Below, piece after piece: positions 34,685 through 45,004 of a stretch of DNA of 64,000 nucleotides. Under the pieces are notes generated by a model. It was not told the DNA's origin. It did no database searches and saw nothing but the letters and a program-made list of their open reading frames with translations. The DNA lies in NCBI GenBank assembly GCA_038373885.1, contig JAWZYV010002511.1:124001-188000 (forward strand). The letters are read 5' to 3'. Position numbers and translations under genes: made by a program. Numbering within the stretch: the first letter of the stretch is position 1; every line of letters begins with the position of its first letter. This DNA is from Cheiracanthium punctorium. Its lineage: Eukaryota; Arthropoda; Arachnida; Araneae; Cheiracanthiidae.

Positions 34685-34833
34685 CATACCTGACAACTCT
34701 TCCAGATTTTCCGGAAGCTTTCCCACCAGTAATTTTTACTTGGCAATTTAATCTTAAAATACGTCCAAATCTTCAGCACGAGTTAAAATTGTTTAAAGTT
34801 AGTGGTGGAAAATCCGAAGAGTTGGCAGCTATG
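34685..34833. mobile_element. MITE family C copy
   Basis: Ends CATACCTGACAACTCTTCCA and GAAGAGTTGGCAGCTATG. The right arm lacks about 10 bp of the usual stem. Confidence 0.75.
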
Positions 34834-34962
34834 CATGTTATAATTGTGAGTTCTTCGTGATAATTTTGTTGAGCTGGTAGTGACTCCCGAAGACCCGAAA
34901 CATCTTCAGATTGTATAATGTGAGGATTCACTTGCTAAAGCAATTTGTTATCTATATATACC

Positions 34963-35397
34963 ATAATAAATCAAAAGCCTACTGAAATCCCAAATTTCTA
35001 AAACTGCTCAGTTGGGAACAAAGGAAATTCTCTTTCAAAAACCGCAACTACTACACAGTCCCTTGCAAGTCCTTTATAATCTTATAAATGGTCCCTGCGC
35101 CCAGTGAATCTGGCGTGTTAAGAGTCACAACAGCTTTTGAAAAACCACTGCCCAGATTTTGAGATCGGCCAATAATTGCAACGTGAGCGGGTCATGTGAC
35201 ATGACCGCAAAAATTAATAAAAGGGCTGACGCAGCCCGGGAGAAAACTTTTCGTTTGGCCGAAACTGCCAAAGAAACATGTATCAAATTGTCCAATAAAA
35301 AGAATTATGTAACCGCACTTGTGACTCACGAGTCACCAACCGCACGAGTCAGTTTCATTGACAGCCGTAGCGTAGAATAATCACCGCCCGCCCGGCC
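34963..35397 (+). repeat. diverged direct repeat, copy 1 (LTR-like?)
   Basis: Aligns with 35651-36030 over its length through shared blocks such as CATAATAAATCAAAAGCC, AACCGCAACTACTACACAGT and TGTATCAAA. It has an AATAAAAG block (35216) followed about 80 bp later by AATAAAAAG. That order resembles a TATA box and polyadenylation signal in an LTR, but no target duplication or coding domain supports this. Confidence 0.5.
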
Positions 35398-35436
35398 AGC
35401 GAAGACTTCCCTTTGAGTCTGACCAGGAGGTCACAC

Positions 35437-35443
35437 ACGCACG

Positions 35444-35477
<34 letters not shown>
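35437..35477. repeat. (AC)n-(AT)n microsatellite
   Basis: CA repeat followed by TA repeat, directly before an hAT MITE. Confidence 0.9.
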
Positions 35478-35480
35478 ACA

Positions 35481-35644
35481 CAGTGCGGTAGCCAAAATTT
35501 TTCATGCGGGGGGGTCACGAGTACTGCAACTCATATACATGTTTACGTGTGTGTGATAATGGAGTGAAGAATATATATTTTGTACGGCAAAAATTCCTCA
35601 TGGGGGGTTATGACCCTCCTAACCCCCCCTTTGCTATGCCACTG
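35481..35644. mobile_element. hAT MITE (CAGGGGCGTAGCC family), diverged
   Basis: Ends CAGTGCGGTAGCCA and TTTGCTATGCCACTG; interior matches the copies at 32762 and 33881. Flanking octamers are similar but offset by one base, so the duplication is imperfect. Confidence 0.75.
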
Positions 35645-35650
35645 ATTATA

Positions 35651-36030
35651 ACATAATAAATCAAAAGCCCGCTAAAATCCCAAACTGTTAAACTGCGTAG
35701 TTGAGAACAAAGCAAATCGCTTTCGAAAACCGCAACTACTACACAGTCCCTGGCAGTTTCGTTCTAAATTTGTAGTCAGCCTCCGCTGATTGGTCGCATT
35801 TGCATTTTTGAACGAAAACCTGCTGCCCGGATTCCTTGCTATCATGGGCTTGCCATTCATTGCACGTTGCAAGGTCACATGACAAGAGCTTTACAGAGTG
35901 ATAAAAAGCTTGACTCATCTGAGAGACAAAAAGATTGCGTTGCATCTCTTGCCTGGATAACCTGTATCAAACGTCTACAATAAAATAATGTAACTGAGCA
36001 TCGTTTCGTTGTACTGATAGCCTTAGAAAT
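35651..36030 (+). repeat. diverged direct repeat, copy 2 (LTR-like?)
   Basis: Second copy of 34963-35397. It has GTGATAAAAAGC (about 35900) and CAATAAAATAATG (about 35977) in the same order. A GC-rich segment with short open frames (36040-36240) follows, unlike the surrounding DNA. Confidence 0.5.
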
Positions 36031-36261
36031 GCCCAAGGATTAATGGCTACCTCTGCGCCCTGCGCACTGCAGCAACGGTCCTCGGACCGCAAGACCCCGC
36101 GCTGAAATACCCGCTAAACCGTTTCTCCTCCTCCTGAACCCTACGATATTACGCCGCTCCTGCCCAGCAAACACGAACCGCGAAGCCTCGTTCCACGGGC
36201 AAGCCACTACTAAGCCACCACAACATCCTTCCCGTACCCATGATGATATTTCATATATACA

Positions 36262-37028
36262 CACAGTGTACCCGCTAAATTCCTTTTGTCACCCTAATAA
36301 TTTTTGAACTGCAAGAGCTATAGTCGTAAAAGTAGGGTCTAGGTGTAGTAAAGTTGCCCTGCTCTATACAAAGAAACCACTTACAACTCCACCTGGTGGC
36401 TAAATTCGGAGTTGGCGTTCTTATCTCAAAAACTATCCGAGATACAGAAAAAAAAGTCAAAGTTGTTCAAGATTATCGATTTAGTAAGTAAAGACACCTT
36501 AACATGATGCTCATTAATTTGCACAATAATGCTACGAATAGAAGGCATGAAACGCACATTTGTTAGGTCATTTTTTTCAAAATTGCACTTAGCTGAAAAT
36601 AAGCTCATTTATCCTTCATCCTAAAAGTGTTTTCCTTTAGCAGCAATACACATATGGACGCTGGTCTGCAATTCCCGCTGGCATTCGAACAGTATGGCTA
36701 GCGAAAAGGCTGGTAAAAGCATCAATAACACGTTTTCCGCCTTGCATTTTGCGCCTTCAATTTTTAACATTAATGCACCCAAGATGTCTTTTCTAAATAA
36801 ATCGGAGATGCTGAACAACTCTGTAATTGACTTTTTTCCGGTATCTCGCACCGTTTTTGAGATAAGAACGTTAACTTCAATTTCAGACGACAGGTGGCGC
36901 TCTAAACGCTTTTCATGCGTAGCACATGGCAACTTTACTATACCCAGCCCCCAATTTTATGACTATTCTATATCTCTTGTCGTTCAAAAATCATTGGGGT
37001 AACAACGGATTTTAGCGGGTACACTGTG
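36262..37028. mobile_element. long-terminal-inverted-repeat element, 767 bp
   Basis: Ends CACAGTGTACCCGCTAAA and TTTAGCGGGTACACTGTG. The inverted arms extend about 220 bp (36262-36480 and 36805-37028), with diverged pairing such as GTTGTTCAAG against CTGAACAAC. The centre is non-coding. Superfamily unassigned; no clear target duplication. Confidence 0.75.
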
Positions 37029-37880
37029 TAACAAAAACATAATTTTAACTTTGTTTAATAAATTATCATTTTATGATGTTCTTGTATATATAAAGAATTA
37101 CTGTAAGAGGAACATTTATGACACATCTCTGACACCGTTATTCGTAATATACATGTACGAAACAGCAGTTCATATCAAGTCGATCGATAAGAGAGTCATT
37201 TCTGTCTCATGATTTCGTAAGTTTCAGGTAGATTTAAGATGAAAAATTCTCAACTGCTCCCTCTTCCAAATATGACTGATTAGATACTAGATATATTGAT
37301 CCGTTTATCCGTCAGGGGAGTTAACAACCCATATTTTCCCAGAAAAGTTCATTTGTGGTACTCTATTTTATTAATCATTTCAAAATGTATAACGAAAGTT
37401 CGTGTTAATTATTAACAGCCAATTTTCGGTTTTGAAAAGTAACGGAAAATCGTAATGAAGTTTATAGTTAATAAGATTTTCGTTTTACATTCATTTATTT
37501 AACTGTACAGAGAATAACGACATATTTGAATTTCTGTATGCAGTCTAATAATTCCTTTTTGAAAGATTGATACTTTATTATACTCTCCGTGTTTCAGTTT
37601 GATTTACATTCGTCCCTGCAGTTTCTATTGAATTTCGATAGGTACTGCCATTTGTATGCAAAACTCATTATTTTTATTGCGTTATTTGTCACTTAAAAAT
37701 ATAGACACACTTTATCTTTCTGCCATTTTTTAAATAAATGTTTTGGTCTTAAAATAGATTAATTCAAAATCCCGCCGATGAACAAGTATTGATAATTCAA
37801 TATTACTCTAGAGTATTTTACCTCTTCGTGGCCCATCGAAAAAAGGTGGCTGCATTTAGAGAGCTCATAATTTTTTTAAA
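37029..37880. other. unassigned AT-rich stretch
   Basis: Nothing recognised. Confidence 0.4.
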
Positions 37881-37889
37881 ATTGGGCTA

Positions 37890-38110
37890 CCGCAATGATG
37901 TTACTTTCAAACAACTTGGCTAGTGTCCAAAATTTGTAAATGTAACTAACTGGTTGGTAGGCTCTCAAAAATCGGTTCCTCTACACATGGATTAGTAGAG
38001 CCGGTCTTGTGCTATGGTCTCCGAGAAGTCCCGATTTAACACATCTCGACTTTTTTTCTAGTGTTACGTCAAGAGCATTAGTTCACAGTGTAGATGTACG
38101 GGATTTGGTA
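37890..38110 (+). pseudogene. mariner-like transposase fragment
   Basis: From 37988 the frame reads WISRAGLVLWSPRSPDLTH then LDFF, the last catalytic-aspartate region of a mariner/DUF4817-type transposase (normally WPPRSPDLTPLDFF). It continues to LVHSVDVRDL, matching the usual LVY..V.dl. Upstream, 37920-37960 keeps a worn NVTNWLV segment. Everything else has decayed, and no terminal repeats were found. Confidence 0.75.
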
Positions 38111-38860
38111 CATTTATGGAAGTAGATTTTCGATGAAATTACCGTGAAACCGGATTGCTCCATAACACTGGGTTAGAGATTAATTATCAGTTTAATATGT
38201 GCAGAGCAACCGAAAGTACTCCTATTGAAACTTAACGTGAAATTCTGTTAAATTTTGCTCATTATAACGAGGGTATTATTCGTTAAGTATTTTATTGATT
38301 ACATGATGTTGAGTCCATAATTTTTAGATGACCCTAAATTTCGTGTACTGTTTATACATAATTGAAGTAAAAGCAATTTTGTTTCAATAAAAATGAATAA
38401 CTAATTTTATTTTCACGATTTATTCAACTCTCCAACATACAATGATGTGGGCACATGTAAGTTTCGCTTCACGGACTTACATTTTAGCATGCATTGTACA
38501 TAGAAAGAACTGTTTTAAGCAATATTTTTTAACTCTTGGCCATTTTTACCCATACTTATGGCTTGAATTTTGTAGTCTTGAGGGCCTATCTAGCTGTTTA
38601 TTTTTGGTTTAACTTTAAAGATTACAGGCGTAGACGTTATGTTTTACTAAATCGTTGGATTTTTGAGATTTATTAAACACAAATATAAAATTTCCATTCA
38701 TCATTCATGAAAACTGAGCTAGTATAAAGATATGAACTTTATAGATATAAGCAGATCGAGATAGAAATGGGGGGGAAAAAGAATAATGAAATCTTTCAGC
38801 CTCTTATAGTTGATTTTAATATCGTTATCTCACATTTCAAGCTCTGTTTCAAAATTAAAT
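38111..38860. other. unassigned AT-rich stretch
   Basis: May include decayed flanks of the mariner remnant; nothing else recognised. Confidence 0.4.
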
Positions 38861-39254
38861 CAATGTTGGGGAGAGGGGGGTACAGTGGGACAGTGGGCAC
38901 AATGGGGCGATATTTTTCTTTGATTCAAAAGCTCAAAAATTACAAAAAAATTCAATAATATATTTAACTTCTATTGCAACACTGTGGAAACCAGTCACTG
39001 TCACGATATGTTTTACAGGGAAGTTGCAGGCATGTTTGTTTCTACTATCACTGTTGGAAAACTCAGACAGGTTTTACTTTTTTGGATTTGAGAGTAAATT
39101 ATTACCTATAATCAATATCTTTGTTGTAATATAAGCTTAAACTTTCTTAACTGCATGCATGTAATGATCTTTATTCTTCTGATAAAATTCGTAAAACTTC
39201 TGCGTTTGTATTTGAGTCGGCTACCGACAGACGCGCGAAATTGCGTTAGGTCAG

Positions 39255-39676
39255 CACATTCTAGATGTAGGAGGTTCAAAAACTGAAGCTTGGACGTCAT
39301 CACTAGACATCCTTATACGATGACATCACAGTTGTAACTTCAAAAGTAAAGCTATTTAAAATTTCTGGTAGATACTTCAAATATTGGAAAGTATCTTAAA
39401 TTAAAGATAAAAATTAAAATACCTTTCTGATATAAAATAATTAATTGTGATCTACTTCTGTATCATATCATATAATTAGTGATAGTCAAAAATTGTCATT
39501 TGTTGTAAAATTAGTTTTTTTACCTTAAATCATTAAAAAGGGTTATGAGTGAGAAAACTCACCACAAATTTAAAATAGGTATACTTTGTGGAAGTAAAAC
39601 TGTGATGACGTCATAGTATGTCTAGTGATGAGTCAAAGCTTCAGTTCCAAGGTTTTCTATATCTGGAGGGCGTTGA
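39255..39676. mobile_element. MITE family B copy
   Basis: Inverted arms ACTGAAGCTTGGACGTCATC and GATGAGTCAAAGCTTCAGTT; interior CATATCATATAATTAGTGAT; TGATGACGTCATA near 39603. Confidence 0.7.
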
Positions 39677-39770
39677 TCAGCCCCTCAAATGAAAATACTT
39701 GACCGCCTTTTAATGATTAACTTCTTAAGCACCATCCAACGGCGAATGCAGTCTAAAGATTTATTTTTAC

Positions 39771-40475
39771 GGGCCAAAACTGTTAAACTTTCTAGTGAAT
39801 GCTATAAATATTAGAAAATACCTTATGTTAACCCTTTGACGCGCAGTGTTCCCGCTCTGGGAACACCAAACTCTGACTTTTGACTGCTGCCAGTCACGAA
39901 GAATAGATTTGATTTCTACAAAAATAGTTGCAGGTGACATAGCTCCACGAGAATCTTTTGTATTTTAGCACGTCATTTCCCGTAAAAAAATGGTCGCGAT
40001 TAGTTTTTAACAGCACTGACATCTGCTGAAAAAATGGAAGAACGCGAGAACAGCTGTATCGATAGCCCAATGCTGAAAAAAGAGCAGCCGTTGCCATCGC
40101 TCGACTTAACTACCAGCAAGATGGCGGACGATCGAAACGCCATCGTCCGCCATCTTGCTGGTAGTTAAGTCGAGCGATGGCAACGGCTGCCCTTTTTTCA
40201 GCATTGGGAAAGGGTTGCACCTCAAAGGGTTAAAGATAATTAAAATACCTTTCCCATATAAAATAATTCATTATGAAATATTGCTTATCATATTATACAT
40301 ATAATTAGTGATGGGTAAAATTCACCATTTGTAGTAAATTAAATTTACAATTTCAAATTTTCATAATGTTCTTGTAAGTGAATAAACCACCAGAAATTTT
40401 AAACAGTTTTATTTCCTGAAAGTAAAACTTTAAGCTGGCTGCTGACGGTACAAAGACTGCAACTGACAGATCCGT
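39771..40475. mobile_element. MITE family B split by a piggyBac-like element
   Basis: Family B interior (GTGAATGCTATAAATATTAG ... AGATAATTAAAATACC) is interrupted at a TTAA. The outer termini are worn. Confidence 0.6.
39828..40233. mobile_element. piggyBac-like MITE with long central hairpin
   Basis: TTAA at 39828-39831 and 40230-40233 flanks an element starting CCCTTTGACGCGCAGTG and ending GCACCTCAAAGGG. TTAA duplication with CCCTTTG-type ends fits piggyBac. The interior contains a 67-bp inverted repeat (40066-40132 and 40142-40208) with about one mismatch and a 9-nt loop. No transposase. Confidence 0.75.
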
Positions 40476-40602
40476 CTGACAGGCTAATTACATTTAGACC
40501 TTTCAAAATGTGTCGATGATCGTTCTGTCTACAAGTCCATAGTGAAAACCTATGGCTTGTGCAGGTAGAGAAAGAAGAGTGACACGGTTATAAACTGTAA
40601 AC

Positions 40603-40814
40603 CTGTAAACCAGGTATGGGCAAACTTTGAAAAGTTGCGGGCGAAGCTTTAGGATGTTAGCGAAGTCGCGGCCGTATAATTGGGATTTATAGGGTATTTT
40701 GAATGGTTTATACGGGTTTTATAGGGTATTTCTTATGTTCCGCGGGCTGGATCAAAATCCGTGGCTGGCCACATCAGGCCCGCGAGCCGGAGGTTGCCCA
40801 TATGTGCTGTAAGC
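40603..40814. mobile_element. hAT MITE
   Basis: Element 40611-40806, ends CAGGTATGGGCAAACTTTG and GGAGGTTGCCCATATGTG; subterminal CGCGGGC/GCCCGCG blocks. Flanks CTGTAAAC and CTGTAAGC (7 of 8). Confidence 0.85.
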
Positions 40815-41340
40815 TTTCGATCTTATTCGATGATAAAATGAACTTTTGCAAATATTTTGTTACTGTTTACTGTTTAATTTGATGTTATTTTACTATTTTC
40901 AATTCATCAAACATTTTTGAGGAAAGAATTTTGCAACTTTTAAATGTGTTTCATCATTATAACTGTCTTTAAGGCGTTTCATTTAAAAACTGCTTTCCTA
41001 TCTTCTATGTTGACTATCTCAACTTGTATTTAATTGTAATAACAGTAATACGTTGCATAATACATCTGATTTCGTATGTCTTACTCAATGTCCCACTGTA
41101 CCCCAATCCCTGTCCCAATGTGCCCCGCAAAGGGTTACAATGTCACAACTTGAGTACGTTTCGAAAATAAACTTTTTTTCAAAGAATAAAATAAGGATCA
41201 ATTCTGAAAAAAATTACAATGAAAGCTAAAAGTTGTCAAAATGCTGTTCTGTATTTCATTTTTATTTCTAATTAAAAGGGGAAAAGTTATTACAAAACAA
41301 GTAAAAATTGTCTCACTGTGCACCCCTCTTCCCAATTTTG

Positions 41341-41781
41341 GGTTTTCTTCAACTTGCATTACTTCAAAAAATACGATTTAAAACTTAAAATTTTATGTTT
41401 AACTGTAGACGTGTATTTTCATCAGTATTATCAAATTGTTGTGTACTAGCTGAAAATTGGAGAGAACTTATAATTTTATTTAATATCTATTTAAAAAATA
41501 AAGTGAACATATTGTTACCTGCTGAATTTTCCAGCTTGGCTTCTTTTTTATAAATGTATACATATTAGCTCTTAATAAGTATTATCATGTATAATAGTAG
41601 AAAAAGTAATGGAAATGAAATGGTTTTCCCTTGTGTCTGTGCATCAATTAAAACTAAAATATACTCTTGATTTCATACTTTTTCATTTCAACCGGACGAC
41701 AAAAATCATAATTTTTTATAGTGATAATTTAAATAATTAGAAATCCTAATTTCAAATGAGTAACTTTATTCATAGAAGCTA
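41341..41781. other. unassigned AT-rich stretch
   Basis: Nothing recognised. Confidence 0.4.
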
Positions 41782-43649
41782 TCTATACTATTAAAATCTG
41801 TGCGCGTCTGTCTCTGTGTGTGTGTGTGTATAGCATCATCTCCCCCTAAACGGCAGGGAGTTGAGTTTCGACCGAGGTATCCACGAATTCGGAAAATTTC
41901 GAGAAAGAACCTCCGCTAATTTAAATTTCGAAATTCGAATTAGTTTAGGAGATACTGATAAAACCCCCCCATCAAAAACGCTAATTTTTGCTCTCCGCAA
42001 TTCCGTGATTGTAACCCCTGTAGTCAAAAAAGTGAGAAATAAGCATCAAGGTTGCCATGTTTGGCTATTTTATTAAATTATTTAGACTCCTGCAGTAAAA
42101 ATAAAGAATAATGATTTTTTTTCTGTTTAGATTATTTAAAAAGTTATTTTTTAATTAAAATATTGCGTTCATGTTAAATCAGAGCTGGAATTCAATGTTT
42201 TTTATGTGTAAAAGAATAAGGGATTGAGAGATTTCCGAGACTAATATGTATATTTTTTAGTTTGGCCGAAAAAAAAATGGCTCATTTGGCGATTTTGAGA
42301 AAGTAGTAGGTTCTACCGGTTTGTACAGTTTTGGGCTTGGCGCAAATTACTGAGAGCGTAACGAAATAGTATTTTTAATAGCAAGTATAAGTTTTAAGGC
42401 GCTATACTTCGATTTTTCATATAGAAGTAATGCAGTTATTAAGGCGATTTTAAACGATCTATATAATTTTCACGAAATTAAGTAAACTGATTTAAGTTAG
42501 AGGAATTCCGCCAAATTTCAGAAAATTGAAATTCTCGCATTTTGTACATGGTAGTTAACGGTGATTAAAACCCGTTATAGTTAATAATAATTTAAATAAT
42601 TGCTACTTATCAATAATATGCCTGCATCAAATTTTGGCGATGGAACCATATAAATGATAGATAACTATTTCCCATTTTGATTGCTGTTAAATAAATGCTT
42701 CGATTGATTCTCTGAAAACAAAAAAATCTCGGAAAATGGTGTATGTTGGCATTTGGCGATCGAAGTGCTGTGTAATAAATAATTGATTCTGATTTGTTAA
42801 AGCAGCGCTACGGAAGTTTCTCTTTCTAAAAGCTGTTAGAAAGGCGTAATTAATACTGTCTAATATATTTTTTGTTTTACGAAATGAATTGTATGTTGAT
42901 TCCTACTTTAGTACATTTCTTAGCAAAGTTGGCGAAAAATATTCAAATGTAGTGCAGCTCTGTACGTATTATCAATTCTATTCCATAATTGAGATGAGCC
43001 GATGTCACTAGCGTATGCATAGATATTTTTTTTTAATTCCGCCAAACAAAGTATTGCGTATTGCCTTTAGTTTCAAGTTTAATTTGTGGTTTGAGCTATT
43101 GGCCATCGACTGGCGGTGTTAATTTCGCCAATATGGCAGTTCTACCAAAGTAAACATGAATAACTCATTTCATGTTCCATTTTTAACATTGCTATAGTTT
43201 CCGTAGCAACGGAATCCATTGTTGCCACTTAAGTTGTTAAATTTAACAATTAAGTGAAACCACTCATTTCTACAGCTTTTAAGACTCGAAAAAGTGAAAG
43301 CGCTTCAAATGTGAAATAAATAGAACTAACTGTAACAGACTTGCACTTTAAAAATAATCGAAGTTTTCATGCAATTCTACAAATCTTTAATTTTATTTCC
43401 TTCGCGTGTGGATGTCATTTTTTACGTCATTTTTGCTGTTTTGCTGGCAGATTATCCAGAGCAGCACATAACCTCTAATGTATTTGCTCCTCCGGACATA
43501 AGCAAGAGCGTATGTCCGGCGAGTATTTGTGTAACCCCACTGCGTTAATCAGATTTTTCTGGTGTCAGATTTTTTAGACCATTTTTTACCGAGTAGATTC
43601 CGATCCTGAAGTATATTGATCACTGATAAATGAAAAAAAAGATCAATTA

Positions 43650-43786
43650 TATGCAAGCAGGAGTGGCCAAAAATTTTTCATGGGAATGTTATGGGAGTGA
43701 AGAATATACATTTTGTATGGCAAAAAGACTCCGCATGGGGGGTTTTGACCCCCGATCCCCTCCTTTGCTACGCCACTGTACGCAAG
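43650..43786. mobile_element. hAT MITE, short copy of the CAGGGGCGTAGCC family
   Basis: Element 43658-43778, ends CAGGAGTGGCCAAAAAT and TTTGCTACGCCACTG. Flanks TATGCAAG and TACGCAAG (7 of 8). It has lost part of the interior. Confidence 0.8.
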
Positions 43787-44003
43787 CATAAGTTGTCACG
43801 TCATGAAAAACCGTCGTAGATGGCAAACACCGAAGTTGTTTTGAGGGTTATACAGAATAAAAAATTTTACTTTTAGTAAAGTTTACTTTTGATACAGTTC
43901 GGATATTTGGTTTTAATACATTTCGGCTACCAAGGTGAGATGAAATATTAGTAAATACGGAAACCCAGAATTTTCTTAACTATTGAATTTGACACTATGC
44001 AAC

Positions 44004-44333
44004 TACAGTAGATTCCCTATACACGGTAGATACGTTCCGTGTTATAGGAATCCGTGTTGTACGGGTCCTGCGCTATACTCCACCTGTAGTGCGGACTGCG
44101 GTATAATCGCGGCAAAACTTATTTGCGCTCCGTAAAAATACAATGATGTTTGGTGTTGCCATTCAAAAGGAATGTTAATTACAGGAGCTAAGGCGTCATA
44201 ATATCAGAACATATGTCTCATTTCACCGTGATGTACGAGTCTCTTTTAACGTGTTTCACGAAAACGATCGTAATGTTTTCGTCGTGTTCTAAGAATTCGT
44301 GTTGTAGACCCATGTTATAAAGAGTCAACTGTA
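44004..44333. mobile_element. Tigger/pogo-like MITE
   Basis: Element 44006-44331, ends CAGTAGATTCCCTATACACG and TTATAAAGAGTCAACTG, flanked by TA on both sides. Inner arms GAATCCGTGTTGTA and AATTCGTGTTGTA are direct-like repeats of the subterminal motif. Confidence 0.75.
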
Positions 44334-45004
44334 ATCTGTAAAAAATGAAAAATGAAATTAGTTATTTATTTAGTGCGAATTGACAGCGAGATCAACGTCA
44401 GTTTTATGTAACAAGTGTGATACTGCATTAAGAGTTCAATAAGGGTAATAAGCTTTTCTCAGAAGTTACATCACGAAGGATTTCATTTACAAAAGCGACA
44501 TGATTTTCACCAGAGCAGGGTGCATTTTTGGCTTTTAAATGTAAATGATGCATCCATTGTTTCATGTAGGTTTTGTTAATCTAGGTGAAATTCAATTAAG
44601 TCCTCTGCAAAATAACTGCGCTAATGCATTGTCCACGCTTTGCGAAATGCAAGATAAAATTGTTGCCAACATCATGTAATGTTATTTATGTGGTATATTC
44701 TATATATTAATGCTATAAATTAAACCTCACAAAGAGAATTATATGATGTAGAAATCAGACATTTTTCGAAATAGAAAAGTTTTGTCTGTATACCGTAAAG
44801 TTCTTTCTTTTTTGATCCCCAGTCACAGTAGTTTTTGTGTCATGTTGCAATCGTCTAATATTTGCACTCATCACGTCAACTTTTAATCACGATTCAAGTA
44901 TTTTTTCACATTTTGAGATTCCGCATTACTGGGTTTAATTCGAATTATATATGTGTTAGGAAAATATGCGTTTCCCACCGTGCGGAGAACGGGTAACCAG
45001 CTAG

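Larger units (their letters stand above)
38861..41340. mobile_element. possible inverted-repeat element hosting several insertions
   Basis: GGGGAGAGGGGGGTACAGTG (38868-38887) and the complement of CACTGTGCACCCCTCTTCCC (41316-41335) form a 27-bp imperfect inverted pair. A further related block (CCCACTGTACCCCAAT) occurs at 41091-41106. Between them lie two family B elements, a piggyBac-like element and an hAT MITE. The outer element is inferred from the ends only. Confidence 0.4.
41782..45004 (+). mobile_element. Helitron, complete-looking, non-autonomous (3.2 kb)
   Basis: The 5' end TCTATACTATTAAAATCTG follows a host A; a (TG)n tract comes directly after, as in the Helitron array upstream. 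The 3' end is CCGTGCGGAGAACGGGT, a GC-rich hairpin, then AACCAGCTAG followed by host T. The last 80 bp are homologous to the 3' ends of the array units (shared GAATTACA/GAATTATAT and GGAAAAT blocks). No Rep-helicase frame is present. Two later insertions lie inside: an hAT MITE (43658-43778) and a Tigger-like element (44006-44331). Confidence 0.85.
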
